The notes under the pieces are model-generated. The model was given only the letters and a program-made list of their open reading frames with translations. It was not told the origin of the DNA and made no database searches. DNA of 64,000 nt from NCBI GenBank assembly GCA_033964015.1, contig CM066913.1, positions 33,369,577 to 33,433,576 on the forward strand, given 5' to 3'. The DNA is from Scolanthus callimorphus. Lineage: Eukaryota; Cnidaria; Anthozoa; Actiniaria; Edwardsiidae. Below are positions 11,604-24,300 of this stretch, one piece after another. The position numbers and the translations under genes are program-made. Numbering within the stretch: the stretch's first letter is position 1; each line of letters begins with the position of its first letter.

Positions 11604-14600
11604 TTAGCGATCTCCAAAATTAGCATAGTCATCGAAGGAGTCCAGGTATTTCTTGACCATCTGATAGCAGAACACGTACTGGGTCTGTGGAGGACACAAG
11701 TGGAGAGAATGTCAAATAACTGTGTGCAGTAAAGTCTGGTGCACACGTGCGACATATGTAACGACATAAGGAAAATATCACGGGAACAGAATTTAGTGGT
11801 TTCAAAACTTTGAAGTCCACAAAAAGTAACATAAGATTGCTTTGGTGAAGCAATCTAATGATGTTCCATGGAAAATATAGATTATTTCAATTAAATTCCC
11901 ACGCTTTTTTCGTTGCAACATAACGCCCTTGTCTCGTTATGTCGCGAGTGTGCACCGGCTTAAGACCCAATAGCCAGTTCTTTTTTAAACCGAGGGAAAT
12001 TACAAGTTGCCACTTAATGGTTCAATGCGAGAGAGAACGGACATGCTTTCAATTTTTATTCTGCTAGTCATTTTCCCTAAAAAGGGGGGGGGGAATCCAT
12101 TCATGTGTTGATGGGCCTCTTTCAGCCAATCAGAAACGTTCCCCTGACAGACGCTAAGAAATTTAATTTTTACTTGCTGGAAATTCATACCTGCCAACCT
12201 TGGACAAGTGAAAACCGGGAGATAGGGGAAAGTGTTGTCATAACGTTGCTCGCTTAAAATCTCTAGGTTTTAATGCAGAAATTGACGGAGCGAGTTGATT
12301 TCCCGGGAGATTTACGGTGAAAACCGGGAGACCGGGAGATTTGACTCAAAACCGGGAGTCTCCCGCGTAAACCGGGAGAGTTGGCAGGTATGAAATTTCT
12401 CACTGAAAAATAAATTATGTTTTCCGACATAACAACTTGGAGTTGGAAAACATTTTCATTTCGTTTCATAGCATTCCTTCTATTGTCATTGGACAATTTA
12501 TTTCATGTTATGGATAATCTTTCATTGTTCTTTTCGGCTATATATACATTGTTTAAATAAGCGCACTTTCTCTCGCTAGTTGAACAGTAAAGAAAAAGTT
12601 TTGCTGTGACCAATAGAAATACTAGGATTCTCGCACATTCAGTCATGTTTATTCATAATTGTAATATTCAATAATTGTAATATTGAACAATAAATGTTGT
12701 TTACACGCTGTTCACCAAGCATTCGGCAAAGCACACCCCAGCTATCTTCTATGCTCGGGGCTAATTGCATGCGCAGACTAATGCATGGAGAGAAGCCTCC
12801 ATATTTTTGAAGTTCGGAGCTCAGCAAAACATTTGTTGTGGGATTCCTGTGTTGCACGCGCGCGCGCCAACAGTGGCGGGAAAAAATTAGCCATTCACAA
12901 ACGTTTCTCCGAGAGACGCTATTGGATTTTATTGTATAAGGATATGAGAAACCAATTAAGTGAGAATTTATGAAAAATAAAAGATCGGCAAATGTCCCTT
13001 TTCTGACGATGTACAACGTTTTACTGAGGCAAAAACCGACTACTGACGTGTGTCATTATCAGGACGAAACAGCTGTCCATGGTTGCCGAACTGCACGGGT
13101 TGTAGACTGTGCTAGCGTTCCGTCTTGGTGAGACTAACGCCGATATGTATATGAGTTAGTGTTCTTCATCGCTTATTATTTCCCATAAGTCAATCACAAA
13201 CTAAGTAAAAATGATATAACGCATTCGAGCACGTGACTCGTGGTTTCTTTGTAACTCAAGCCATAGGTACATGTGCACGCAAATACTAAATAAGTAACTG
13301 ACTTAATTTCTCGATGACCAGACTTATTTAACAATTATTCCTCGAGCCCGAGTGGGCTCTGACTCATAAGGCCATGAGGGCGAGAGGAATAATTGTTTTA
13401 GTCAAATCACACTAGTAGGTCAATTTGTATAGCCAAAAAACGTTTTTTGGTCTGGTCATTTGCCATTTTCTGGCTTTCAAATCCGACACTTTCGCTACTA
13501 GTAGGCTATAACTTATAGCCTAGTAGTAGCTCAACCAATCAGAATGCAGCATTGACAATATCCCAGTAGTGTGACATGACGTATTAATAATTAGACATCG
13601 AGGCTGAATGTGCTATGATGAATATCATTGATATCATAGCACATTCAGCCTCGAGGTCTAATTTTTTTTAGTATAAACCAACTAGTTGGTCGGTTTTGGC
13701 AATGGAATTCCATTATTTTATGTTGAAAAAATATTGCAAAGTTGCAAAAAAAGGTGGTGGTTTTGCAAGGTACGGTCTATCACTAATAAACCATAAATAG
13801 CTCAGCCAATCAGAATGCAGGATTTGTAATAGACCATAAAGTTTGTTTATACTAATAAGGGATGTATCTAACACTCCAGACACTCGACAGTGTTTTTCAT
13901 CAGGATTTCCAAACAACTCGCAGCGCAGTCTTTTAAACACGGTTTTGCCCCCTTTTTCAAACCACTTCTCCCACCTAAGCACGGAAAGACAAGGGGAGCT
14001 CATCCCTATCTCTGGGACCTCTTATCAATCCAGCAGGCACTCACCAGATCTTGCACGGCGCCGGGTCGATTGACGCGTATTCGTTTGATGGTCTGAAATA
14101 CATCGATCACTTGTTCTTCCTTAAGACGCTCTATCAGGGACGCGATGGCACAGAATGTCCCGCTACGACCAACACCATTGCTGGTATCAAAAAGGAAGAT
14201 CAATATGAGCTGGCGTAGCCGGAGATGAAACAACTCCTACCCACCACAGGGAGCCAACCCAATAAAATCATAACAAGAGGGGATATCAGTAATATAGGAG
14301 AAATGTTACTCCGAATAATGACAGTTTCATACTTAGGCGATATTCACCATAAATAGAAGACTGGATAAGAAAAGCAATATTTCGGTTTAATTCAAACCAT
14401 CATCAGGCTAGTGAAATACAAGTAGCGCGGGAGAACTTAAATACAACTAGATTATTTGAATAACAATAGGTCGCGGCTCGCTTTAAGGCCGGAGTTCATT
14501 AGAGGTTGTTTTGTTTTGATGTAAAAGGCTTCTTTAAAAAGCAAAACATTCCAGTTATTATCAGTGTCCAGTGTCCTTACATTGTCCCGTATTGTGTTAA

Positions 14601-17600
14601 GATAATATTCCTTGATGTCAATAGAGCCACGGACTGCGCTATCATTAGGAAAATTATGAAGTGCTAACAAATACTGAAATTTGTCACAGTTGTTGAGGTG
14701 ATAGAAAACAGCGCTCTCGTTATTACGGGCATGCTCATATGTACGCTCATAAAGGGTGCGCTCTGTTTTACCAATATAGCTCGCATTACACATCGGGCAA
14801 GTAATCTGGTACACTATGTTAGATTTACTTAACAATGGCGTTTTATCTTTTGTATTTGTATAAAATGAAATTTTCTTAGTGTTAGGAATAACTTTAAAGT
14901 CAACATTCTTAGTGGTAAGGCAACGGCGGAGCTTACGGATGCAAGACTTCGTAAGGGTTTCGCCCTTTTTACCAATATAAGGCATGTTGACCCAGATAGT
15001 GCGTTTGGTGTTGGTCTCTTGGGCATGGCCGGCAGGAGGGGGGTTACTACCAAAAAGGGCGGATCTTGAAAACCGTTCAACAAGGCCTTCTGCTACGCGC
15101 TTGGGAAAATTATTCCAGGATAAAAACTTTCTAACCATAGCTAACTGAAATTGTCTGAAATTGTCAGCTGGTGCTGGATTTTGGTCTAATCTCCGAAATG
15201 CTGACCCTGAAACTTATGTAGCTGCGGTGAAAACTGAACGACTACAGAAACGCCTCAAGAAAGCAGAACTCTCTCTTGAGTTTCTACGCCGTTGCCGCGA
15301 TGAGGACGTTCATCCGAAGTTCACAAGGTGGAAGCACTTTAAAAGCAAAGATGTCAGATCCAAGAAACGCAGCTACCGTCGAATCCTTTTCAACGAAATT
15401 TCAAATAAGATCAAGAAAATAAAGGATCTCCAACGGGACCTTGATAAAGCCAACCTCGATCTGAGTAATCGCACTACTTGGTTAAATCGTCACGTCATCA
15501 AATATACAATTGATTCATACATCAAACGCGAAGAACACTCCGTTCGACTCTCCTTGGACAGAAAGTTTGATAAACTCATGAGAAGAAAACAACAACGGAA
15601 TGGCATTGAGCGAAACCCGAACAAGCTGATTTTGAATCTTACCAACCAAGAACTGACCAATGAGCAGTATTCGGCCCTTCAATATGGTCTGAAGTACGGC
15701 ATTGCGTTCTCTCCGCGGGAAGCCGATGTCATTGCCTCTGCCGAATCAGTGTGGGAACAGCTAGAGCGAAATGGTTGTCTGAAGACTAGTTTTAGGAACT
15801 TAGAGCGTGCTAAAAATGCTCTACGTGCCTGGGCTTTTAACATCATTGACTTCGACGACAAGCGGATATCTGTTGACAGCAAGCGCCTCAAAACGATCAA
15901 GGAGCTTCAACAACATGCTGTGATTCTAAAACCGGACAAAGGGCAGGGTGTTGTCCTCCTTTCTAAGGAAGCCTATACAAGTTCTATGGATTCCCTTTTG
16001 CTGACAGAAAGAAGTTCAAACCCCTCACACAAGATCCTACTCCGGGTCGACTTAGATCTCTTCAGCGATACCTGCTTGCACTGGTAAAACGCAAAGAGCT
16101 ATGCCGTGATGAATACGATTCCATGCGTCCTAGGAATGCCAAACCGGCGAGAGCTCATGGACTACCAAAGACACACAAGAAATTTGACAATATACCTAAA
16201 TTCCGGCCCATCATTGACACAACTGGTAGCACACACTACTTTGTGGGCAAATTCCTAAGCTCCATGCTATATCCACTCACGCAAAATGAATTCAGCTTGA
16301 AAGATACCTTTGATGTCACTGAACGAATTCGCGCTATCCCCCCGATTTATTTCAAGATGAATATCGTTTCGTGTCTTTTGACGTCGAGTCTTTGTTTACA
16401 AACGTTCCTCTGAATAAGACGCTCAAGGTAATTGAAAGACGCATATACACGGAAAAACTGATTAACACCAGCTTATCCAAGAACACTCTGAGAAAGCTTA
16501 TTCGAGACACGTGTACAAAAACTGCATTCTCTTGTAACGACACCCTTTACGAACAGGTTGACGGTGTGAGTATGGGTGGCAGTCTGGGCCCTGTTCTCGC
16601 TAATGTGATCATGACAGAATTTGAAGAAAAAGTTGTGCAGAAATTTCTGAATGACGGAGTAATCAAGTTCTACTGTAGATACGTGGACGATACCCTTCTG
16701 CTCATCAAACACAGTGACTTGTCAGCTATTCTTAATGCCTTTCATAAGTTTGATCGTAACATCCGTTTTACTTATGACTGCTTTGAAGGAGAAATACCTC
16801 ACTTCCTTGACGTTGAGATTTCCCCTGATGGCTTAGGCATATATAGAAAGGACACATTCTCTGGACAGTATTGCGATTTTAGTAGCTTTGTTCCTTGGCG
16901 ACATAAAATTAGCTGGGTCAGATCTCTCATTTATAGACTCTACCGTATCTGTGACAGTAGCAAGGTAAATGCCCAGTTAGCTATGGTTAGAAAGTTTTTA
17001 TCCTGGAATAATTTTCCCAAGCGCGTAGCAGAAGGCCTTGTTGAACGGTTTTCAAGATCCGCCCTTTTTGGTAGTAACCCCCTCCTGCCGGCCATGCCCA
17101 AGAGACCAACACCAAACGCACTATCTGGGTCAACATGCCTTATATTGGTAAAAAGGGCGAAACCCTTACGAAGTCTTGCATCTGTAAGCTCCGCCGTTGC
17201 CTTACCACTAAGAATGTTGACTTTAAAGTTATTCCTAACACTAAGAAAATTTCATTTTATACAAATACAAAAGATAAAACGCCATTGTTAAGTAAATCTA
17301 ACATAGTGTACCAGATTACTTGCCCGATGTGTAATGCGAGCTATATTGGTAAAACAGAGCGCACCCTTTATGAGCGTACATATGAGCATGCCCGTAATAA
17401 CGAGAGCGCTGTTTTCTATCACCTCAACAACTGTGACAAATTTCAGTATTTGTTAGCACTTCATAATTTTCCTAATGATAGCGCAGTCCGTGGCTCTATT
17501 GACATCAAGGAATATTATCTTAACACAATACGGGACAATGTAAGGACACTGGACACTGATAATAACTGGAATGTTTTGCTTTTTAAAGAAGCCTTTTACA

Positions 17601-20600
17601 TCAAAACAAAACAACCTCTAATGAACTCCGGCCTTAAAGCGAGCCGCGACCTATTGTTATTCAAATAATCTAGTTGTATTTAAGTTCTCCCGCGCTACTT
17701 GTATTTCACTAGCCTGATGATGGTTTGAATTAAACCGAAATATTGCTTTTCTTATCCAGTCTTCTATTTATGGTGAATATCGCCTAAGTATGAAACTGTC
17801 ATTATTCGGAGTAACATTTCTCCTATATTATCTGAAATTGTCAGCTGGTGCTGGATTTTGGATATCAGTAAGTCTAGCCCCTGGAGTACTCGGAGCCTAA
17901 CCACGAAGTACCCACCACAGGGTGCCCAAACAATGAAATCATTACAAGAGGGGATATCAATCAGCCTAGAACTTGGCGTACTGAGCGGAAATCCTGTGCT
18001 CGGAGATGAACAACGAGCTCTCCCTAACTCTCACCCACCACAGGGAGCCAACCCAATCAAATAATAACAGGAAGGGGTATCAGTTAGTACAGTCTGTTGA
18101 TGTAAGCGGGCTTCCTGTGCTTGGAGATGAACCACGGCTGTTCCGAGCCGACTCGGCTGTGCCGAGGCTCCAGTTTGACGTCACGTCTCCTACGTTACCA
18201 CAGGCAGCCCGCCCAGAGCCCACCTTATTTGTTATTTTTACCTGCATTGTACAACCACAGGAGCGTTCCCGGTTCTCTGTTGAGAGATCTGGAGCTCATC
18301 ATGTAGACTCAACACACTTTGTGCTCTCGCAGGAATGCACTTATCTGACCAAGACTGGTGCTGTAGGTGGGCCACGTCCATTGTTTTCTGACAAAAGAAA
18401 ATTTCGTTATTTTTATTAGGATTGCTCTGGCGGGCAACGCCCAGATGGATGGCGCAAACTACTGCCGCGCAGGTTATGAGACGGTATGAGAGTGCAGCGA
18501 GTTTCTTTCCGGCGTAACTAATTGTGAATAATTAGGAAAGCGAATTCAGTCGAACGCAGTCTTTTGATGGATTCGATTATGTTGGACAATCTACTGTACT
18601 GAAATCGAATGATGAAAATGTTGTGAATTCAATTTAATTGATTATCGAACCATGATGCCTTTTATCGCGCTAAGAATAATTCGCCAATTCATTAGGCACG
18701 ACTGGTATAGCTATAACTACATGTCTTTCTACCCTAGATCAAGAGCTCCCCGGCTCGTCACCTCGCGGAGGAGGCTAACACATGCGTATAAGGAAATAAT
18801 GTCTGAATGTGAGAATATGTCTTGATTACTTGTAGAGCGCGTACAAGTCGAAGGCATAGGTTGAAAAGACGACCAGCACACGAATGCCAGTGTTATTTCG
18901 CCAGTGTTAGTTATTTTTAAATGTGAGATTAAGCTGCTTTTTATGTACGCATGCGCGCCGTTTTAGCCAATGAGCGAAGGCTCTCAAATGGCTGCCGCCA
19001 GAGCCTCCACTGAGAGGTGACGAGCCGGGAAGCACTGGGTACGAATATGTCAGGTGCTCAGTCTTTCCTCAAAACGCTTTACTGATATCCAGACGAACGT
19101 CATCATGGACATCATGTCACCTACCGATTTACGAGACACTCAGGTAACTAGAGAGGATGTCCATATTGCTTTGTGAACGTCATCATGGACATCATGTCAC
19201 CTACCGATTTACGAGACACTCTCAGTTTACTAGAGAGGATGTCCATATTGCTTTGTGAAGTGATAAGCGTCACTATGGTGTCCCCATACGTGACGGAACC
19301 CTCTTCAGGCCAATAACGAGGGAAGCTCTGAAACGGGCAATGAGATTACTTTGTTAATTGTCGATCGCCCACGCCAGTGGCAAGCTTACAGCATAGCTGT
19401 GTGATTGAGATACCCCTACTTAACACAGAGATATATTTAGATCGTTTTTCTATTGTTCTTATGCCGCCGTGACTATAACTTCGAGTCTTCGATTTAGTTG
19501 ACGTTAGTCGACTAAATGTTATTTTAGTTGAGTACTAGCGACAGAACGACACAGAACGATAAAACAATATACACAATAAGGAGCTGCAGCAAGCCAAAAT
19601 TATGAGGCAAATGAAATGCAAGTGCAGCAGCGTTTGCTTATAAAACATGGTAAGCTAAGAGGGAGAAGCAAAGTGAGAAAGGAGTAGATGCTAGTTAAGA
19701 AGAATGGTTTTGTTGCGGGACAAAGTTTTATTGGAATAATTGTTACATAGAGTGGAACTGACCTGGTCTCCTTCCTGTAGACTGTTGAGCATGACGATAG
19801 TACCGATATTATAATCTGTTATCATCCGCCAGAAATCTGTCATCGTGTTCTCCATCGGTGCAGGCGTCAGTATAAACGCGTTACGATCTCGATGGGCCTG
19901 TGGACAAAACAGACAGAAAATATAGATCAAAACGCCATTGAAAACTCAAGGGTAACCTGCAATGTATTTTTAAAAAGCGTCACCTTAACAGTGTGACATA
20001 TGACCTATAAGTGTAAAGATATATGAATTGTGACGCAATGAAATGTGACGTATGAAGTGTGATGAATGAAGTGTGACATATGAGATCTGCGATGTTTGAA
20101 GTGTGATGTATGAAGAATAACGATGAAATGTGTGACGTAATATGATATATATAAGATAAGTGACGTATAAAGTGTGATACACCTCAGTGTGTAGTGTGTC
20201 GTATGACGTGTTACGTATGAAGCGTGACGTATGAAGTGTGATGTATGACGTGTGAAGTATGAAGTGTGACCCTTAAAAAGTGACGCATGATTTATGAAGT
20301 GTGACATAAATTTCTACTTCCTTGCATTTTACCTGTTGAAGTTTAGGACGTCGGATTGTCATTGACAGGGAAGGAGACAACTCAAACACTTACGTCAATA
20401 AATGTGGCATTGATATAGTCTTTCTCTGATGGGTGATTTTTGTGGAGGATAACTCGGCAACGGTTCACTGCAAATGAAAATACAATATAATACAAAACAC
20501 AATACAATATCATTTTTTAAACATTAGAATGTGCTGTGCGCTTAGGTAACTAAGGGGTGCGTTATTGCAACATAGCCGCAATGAGTCTGTCAGACCAGCT

Positions 20601-21339
20601 AATCCACAGGAATCACAGAAAATTGTTAAAAAATGGCCTCAACGATAGTACGCGCACTCTGATTGGCTGATCAGTGGGCATCCCATACCCGTAATGTCTG
20701 CGCTAAATCGCATTTCACGACGCACAAAAAATCATCTTGAAATCAAATTTCAGAACAAAGAAATCTCTACTGCAAATTGAAAAAAAAGCCGGAATTTCAA
20801 ACCAGAGCAAAAATGTTTCACTAAATTAATACTGGAGCTGAGCCAGAGAAAATGAAAGCAAAAGCTGAAGCCGGAGCTAAAAGAGAAGCTCGTCCGTAAG
20901 GTTAATTCAAAATTCATTATTAATCAAGATCTTTGGCGACGTCATTGTTTACATTCAAGAAATTATAAAACGGTGCATCTAGTTCTGAAAATCATTTCAG
21001 TTAATTCGTGATTTTTCTAAGAACCTCCATAAATTTTCCGTTACGAACTTTTCAAGATAAACATCTCTGATATAGCTCTTAAAAGCCTTACAAGTTGAGA
21101 TAAATTACCATTTACTATTTACAAACAGCCAAACAAAGAATCAAAGACGCATAAAAGCATACAAACAAAGAAATGAGTGACAAATATACTAACAAACCAT
21201 CACACATACAAAAAATACACTTTGCTCTTCCCTTACATGCCACTATATCAGGGTGTCTATTCTTGTCCACATTCTCGGATGATTGACCAATACTCGTGTC
21301 TTCGTCCGTGGTCTGATCACTCGTCACGTAGTTCAGACG
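11604..21339 (-). CDS. RPTP exons: second PTP domain D2 (probable pseudophosphatase) and C-terminus
   Basis: Seven exons from 21339-21237 to 11684-11604. It begins [11 protein letters not shown] and [17 protein letters not shown], then [56 protein letters not shown], the P-loop [16 protein letters not shown], and [20 protein letters not shown] before TAA at 11606-11604. Compared with D1, KNRY has become KNRH, WPD has become WSD and the P-loop HC has become QC. D2 of most RPTPs is inactive and regulatory; these changes fit that. The P-loop Cys and Arg are kept. The Penelope-like element sits in the intron between 18242 and 14180. Confidence 0.95.
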
Positions 21340-24300
21340 CTGCAAAATTAATGAGATGAGCTCAGTGGCTCCAGGACCTATGACGAACCTTGAATAGATT
21401 AATGAGATGAGCTCAGTGGCTCCAGGACCTATGATGAACCTTGAATAGATTAATGAGATGCGCTCAGTGGCTCCAGGACCTATGATGAACCTTGAATAGA
21501 TGAATGAGATGAGCTCAGTGGCTCCCGGACCTATGATGAACGGGCTCCCGGACCTATGATGAACCTTGAATAGATTAATGAGATGCGCTCAGTGGCTCCA
21601 GGACCTATGATGAACCTTGAATAGATTAATGAGATGAGCTCAGTGGCTCCCGGACCTATGATGAACGGGCTCCCGGACCTATGATGAACCTTGAATAGAT
21701 TAATGAGATGCGCTCAGTGGCTCCAGGACCTATGATGAACCTTGAATAGATTAATGAGATGAGCTCAGTGGCTCCCGGACCTATGATGAACGGGCTCCAG
21801 GACCTATGATGAACCTTGAATAGATTAATGAGATGCGCTCAGTGGCTCCAGGACCTATGATGAACCTTGAATAGATTAATGAGATGAGCTCAGTGGCTCC
21901 CGGACCTATGATGAACCTTGAATAGATTAATGAGATGCGCTCAGTGGCTCCCGGACCTATGATGAACCTTGAATAGATTAATGAGATGAGCTCAGTGGCT
22001 CCCGGACCTATGATGAACGGGCTCCAGGACCTATGATGAACCTTGAATAGATTAATGAGATGCGCTCAGTGGCTCCAGGACCTATGATGAACCTTGAATA
22101 GATTAATGAGATGAGCTCAGTGGCTCCCGGACCTATGATGAACCTTGAATAGATTAATGAGATGCGCTCAGTGGCTCCCGGACCTATGATGAACCTTGAA
22201 TAGATTAATGAGATGCGCTCAGTGGCTCCCGGACCTATGATGAACCTTGAATAGATTAATGAGATGCGCTCAGTGGCTCCAGGACCTATGATGAACCTTG
22301 AATAGATTAATGAGATGAGCTCAGTGGCTCCCGGACCTATGATGAACTTTGAATAGATTAATGAGATGAGCTCAGTGGCTCCCGGACCATGATGAACCTT
22401 GAATAGATTAATGAGATGAGCTCAGTGGCTCCCGGACCTATGCTGAGCCTTTAATAGATTAATGAGATGCGCTCAGTGGCTCCCGGAGCAATGATGAACC
22501 TTGAATAGATTAATGAGATGAGCTCAGTGGCTCCCGGACCTATGCTGAACCTTGAATAGATTAATGAGATGCGCTCAGTGGCTCCCGGAGCAATGATGAA
22601 CCTTGAATAGATTAATGAGATGAGCTCAGTGGCTCCAGGACCTATGATGAACCTTGAATAGATTAATGAGATGCGCTCAGTGGCTCCAGGACCTATGATG
22701 AACCTTGAATAGATTAATGAGATGAGCTCAGTGGCTCCCGGACCTATGATGAAGCTTGAATAGATTAATGAGATGAGCTCAGTGGCTCCCGGACCTATGC
22801 TGAACCTTGAATAGATTAATGAGATGAACTCAGGCTCCAGGACCTATGATGAACCTTGAATCGAGCGTATGCATAAGCTAAATCAGACAGATGCCTAGAA
22901 TGTGAGTCGTGTAAGACATGTAGCAGTACTTGCGGAAGATCTTACCCAAGGAACATTCGACTACAAAACACACGAAGCAAAATAAAACAGAGACAATGAC
23001 TAGGTGTTTTAAGCCAATAGCGTTACATTTTCCGAGCAAGCCCTACTCGTCTGTCAAATGCCAGTTCATGTTTTTTAAAGCAACACGCGACAAGTCAATA
23101 GCTGAATTCACACTAGAGACGAGTTTCCGGCCGTCTGTGACGAGTTTCTCGCCTTGAATACGGTTCCCTGTTCTTCTGTGATCACGCGAAAAATTTTTTT
23201 CTGAAGAAGAAAGTTTAGACAGTTAATTAACAAGCAAGTGTTTCATAAGTGTTTCATAAGACAGGAACTGTCTCTCAGACGAGTTTTCCGTCTCTAGTGT
23301 GAATTCGGCTATTGTAGGCTTAATGAAAGGGAATCAACAGTGGACAAGTTCAAGAAAAATTCCTTGAATTTCGGTCAAAATTCACGGACCAAGCCAATTC
23401 CCGGAAACCATTTTCGAATTTTTTTGGAGAAACTCTGGCGCAAGCTAAAAGTGCCGGACACTTAATTCTATTATATTACTGTATTTGAGGAACTTTCGCG
23501 CTCCAACTGGCGTCGATGGAAACGGGTTAGACGCCGTGCAATGGAGTAAAACCATTTCATTCGACCCTGACTCCAACCACTACTTTTTCTACATTAAAAA
23601 GTGCTTTCGCATTCTAAATTTTGCCAAAAGAGGGAAACAAACTTTCAGTAATTAATCATACTGACCTGAAACTCTGAAGCGTATCCAGAAAGCTGTCGAC
23701 GCTGATCTACGATCTCGAGTTTGTTAGTAGCGATGGCGAGATTCTGACTGGCGATTCAGTGTTACCGCACGAGAGAGCCTCAAGTACAGCAAGATGAATG
23801 AACACGTACTGCTCCTGAAGAATGGAAAGAAGGTATTGAATACATCTAATTTAAATCATGAACACTGCGCCAATGAATATAAGTGAGAAATCCTAACACG
23901 ACGAATCATGGAAAATAGCCATAATTATCACCCTGCTTATCCCAAATGATTCTACGATACATCACTCGCAATGCGTTTTGTGCTGGGCTAACACGATAGT
24001 TGTGTTCTTCTTAACATCTCCCATCACACATCACAGGCAGTTTATACCTTTTCGGAAATTGTTGTATGCCAGTCTTAAATAAAGTACTATTCTATACTAT
24101 CAGAAACATATAAGTCAGTTAAAACGTGTAACAAACATACATTGCTTTAGTGCCAAGCTGCGGAATATTCGCAGAATAAACAATTGAACAGATTTTGAAA
24201 ATAATGTTGTTGCAAGACTTCAAGATGTTAAATGTTAGCTCATTATCAGTTACTACTATTGCTCTACTTTATTTGAGCGAAAAATGAAATATTACGAAGA

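Larger units (their letters stand above)
14293..17859 (+). mobile_element. Penelope-like retroelement (endonuclease-bearing) with an inverted copy of its 3' part
   Basis: Structure: an inverted copy of the 3' 855 bp (14293-15147), the main body, its own 3' part (16974-17829), and then a repeat of the first ~31 bp of the body (15155-15185 equals 17831-17861). This is the pseudo-LTR arrangement of Penelope-like elements. It is flanked by a direct repeat GGATATCAGTAA at 14281-14292 and 17860-17871, read as the target-site duplication (last base or two ambiguous). The arms are nearly identical, and the flanking repeat is perfect, so the insertion is young. It sits in an intron of the phosphatase gene, inside a degenerate tandem repeat. 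Confidence 0.92.

Noticed and set aside
12639..13016. Minus-strand ORF of 125 codons
   Set aside because: Same strand as the phosphatase but no domain, and the flanking exons already join in phase without it.
21347..22858. CRISPR-like array
   Set aside because: Units are contiguous 51-bp repeats with no unique spacers, and the context is a eukaryotic intron.
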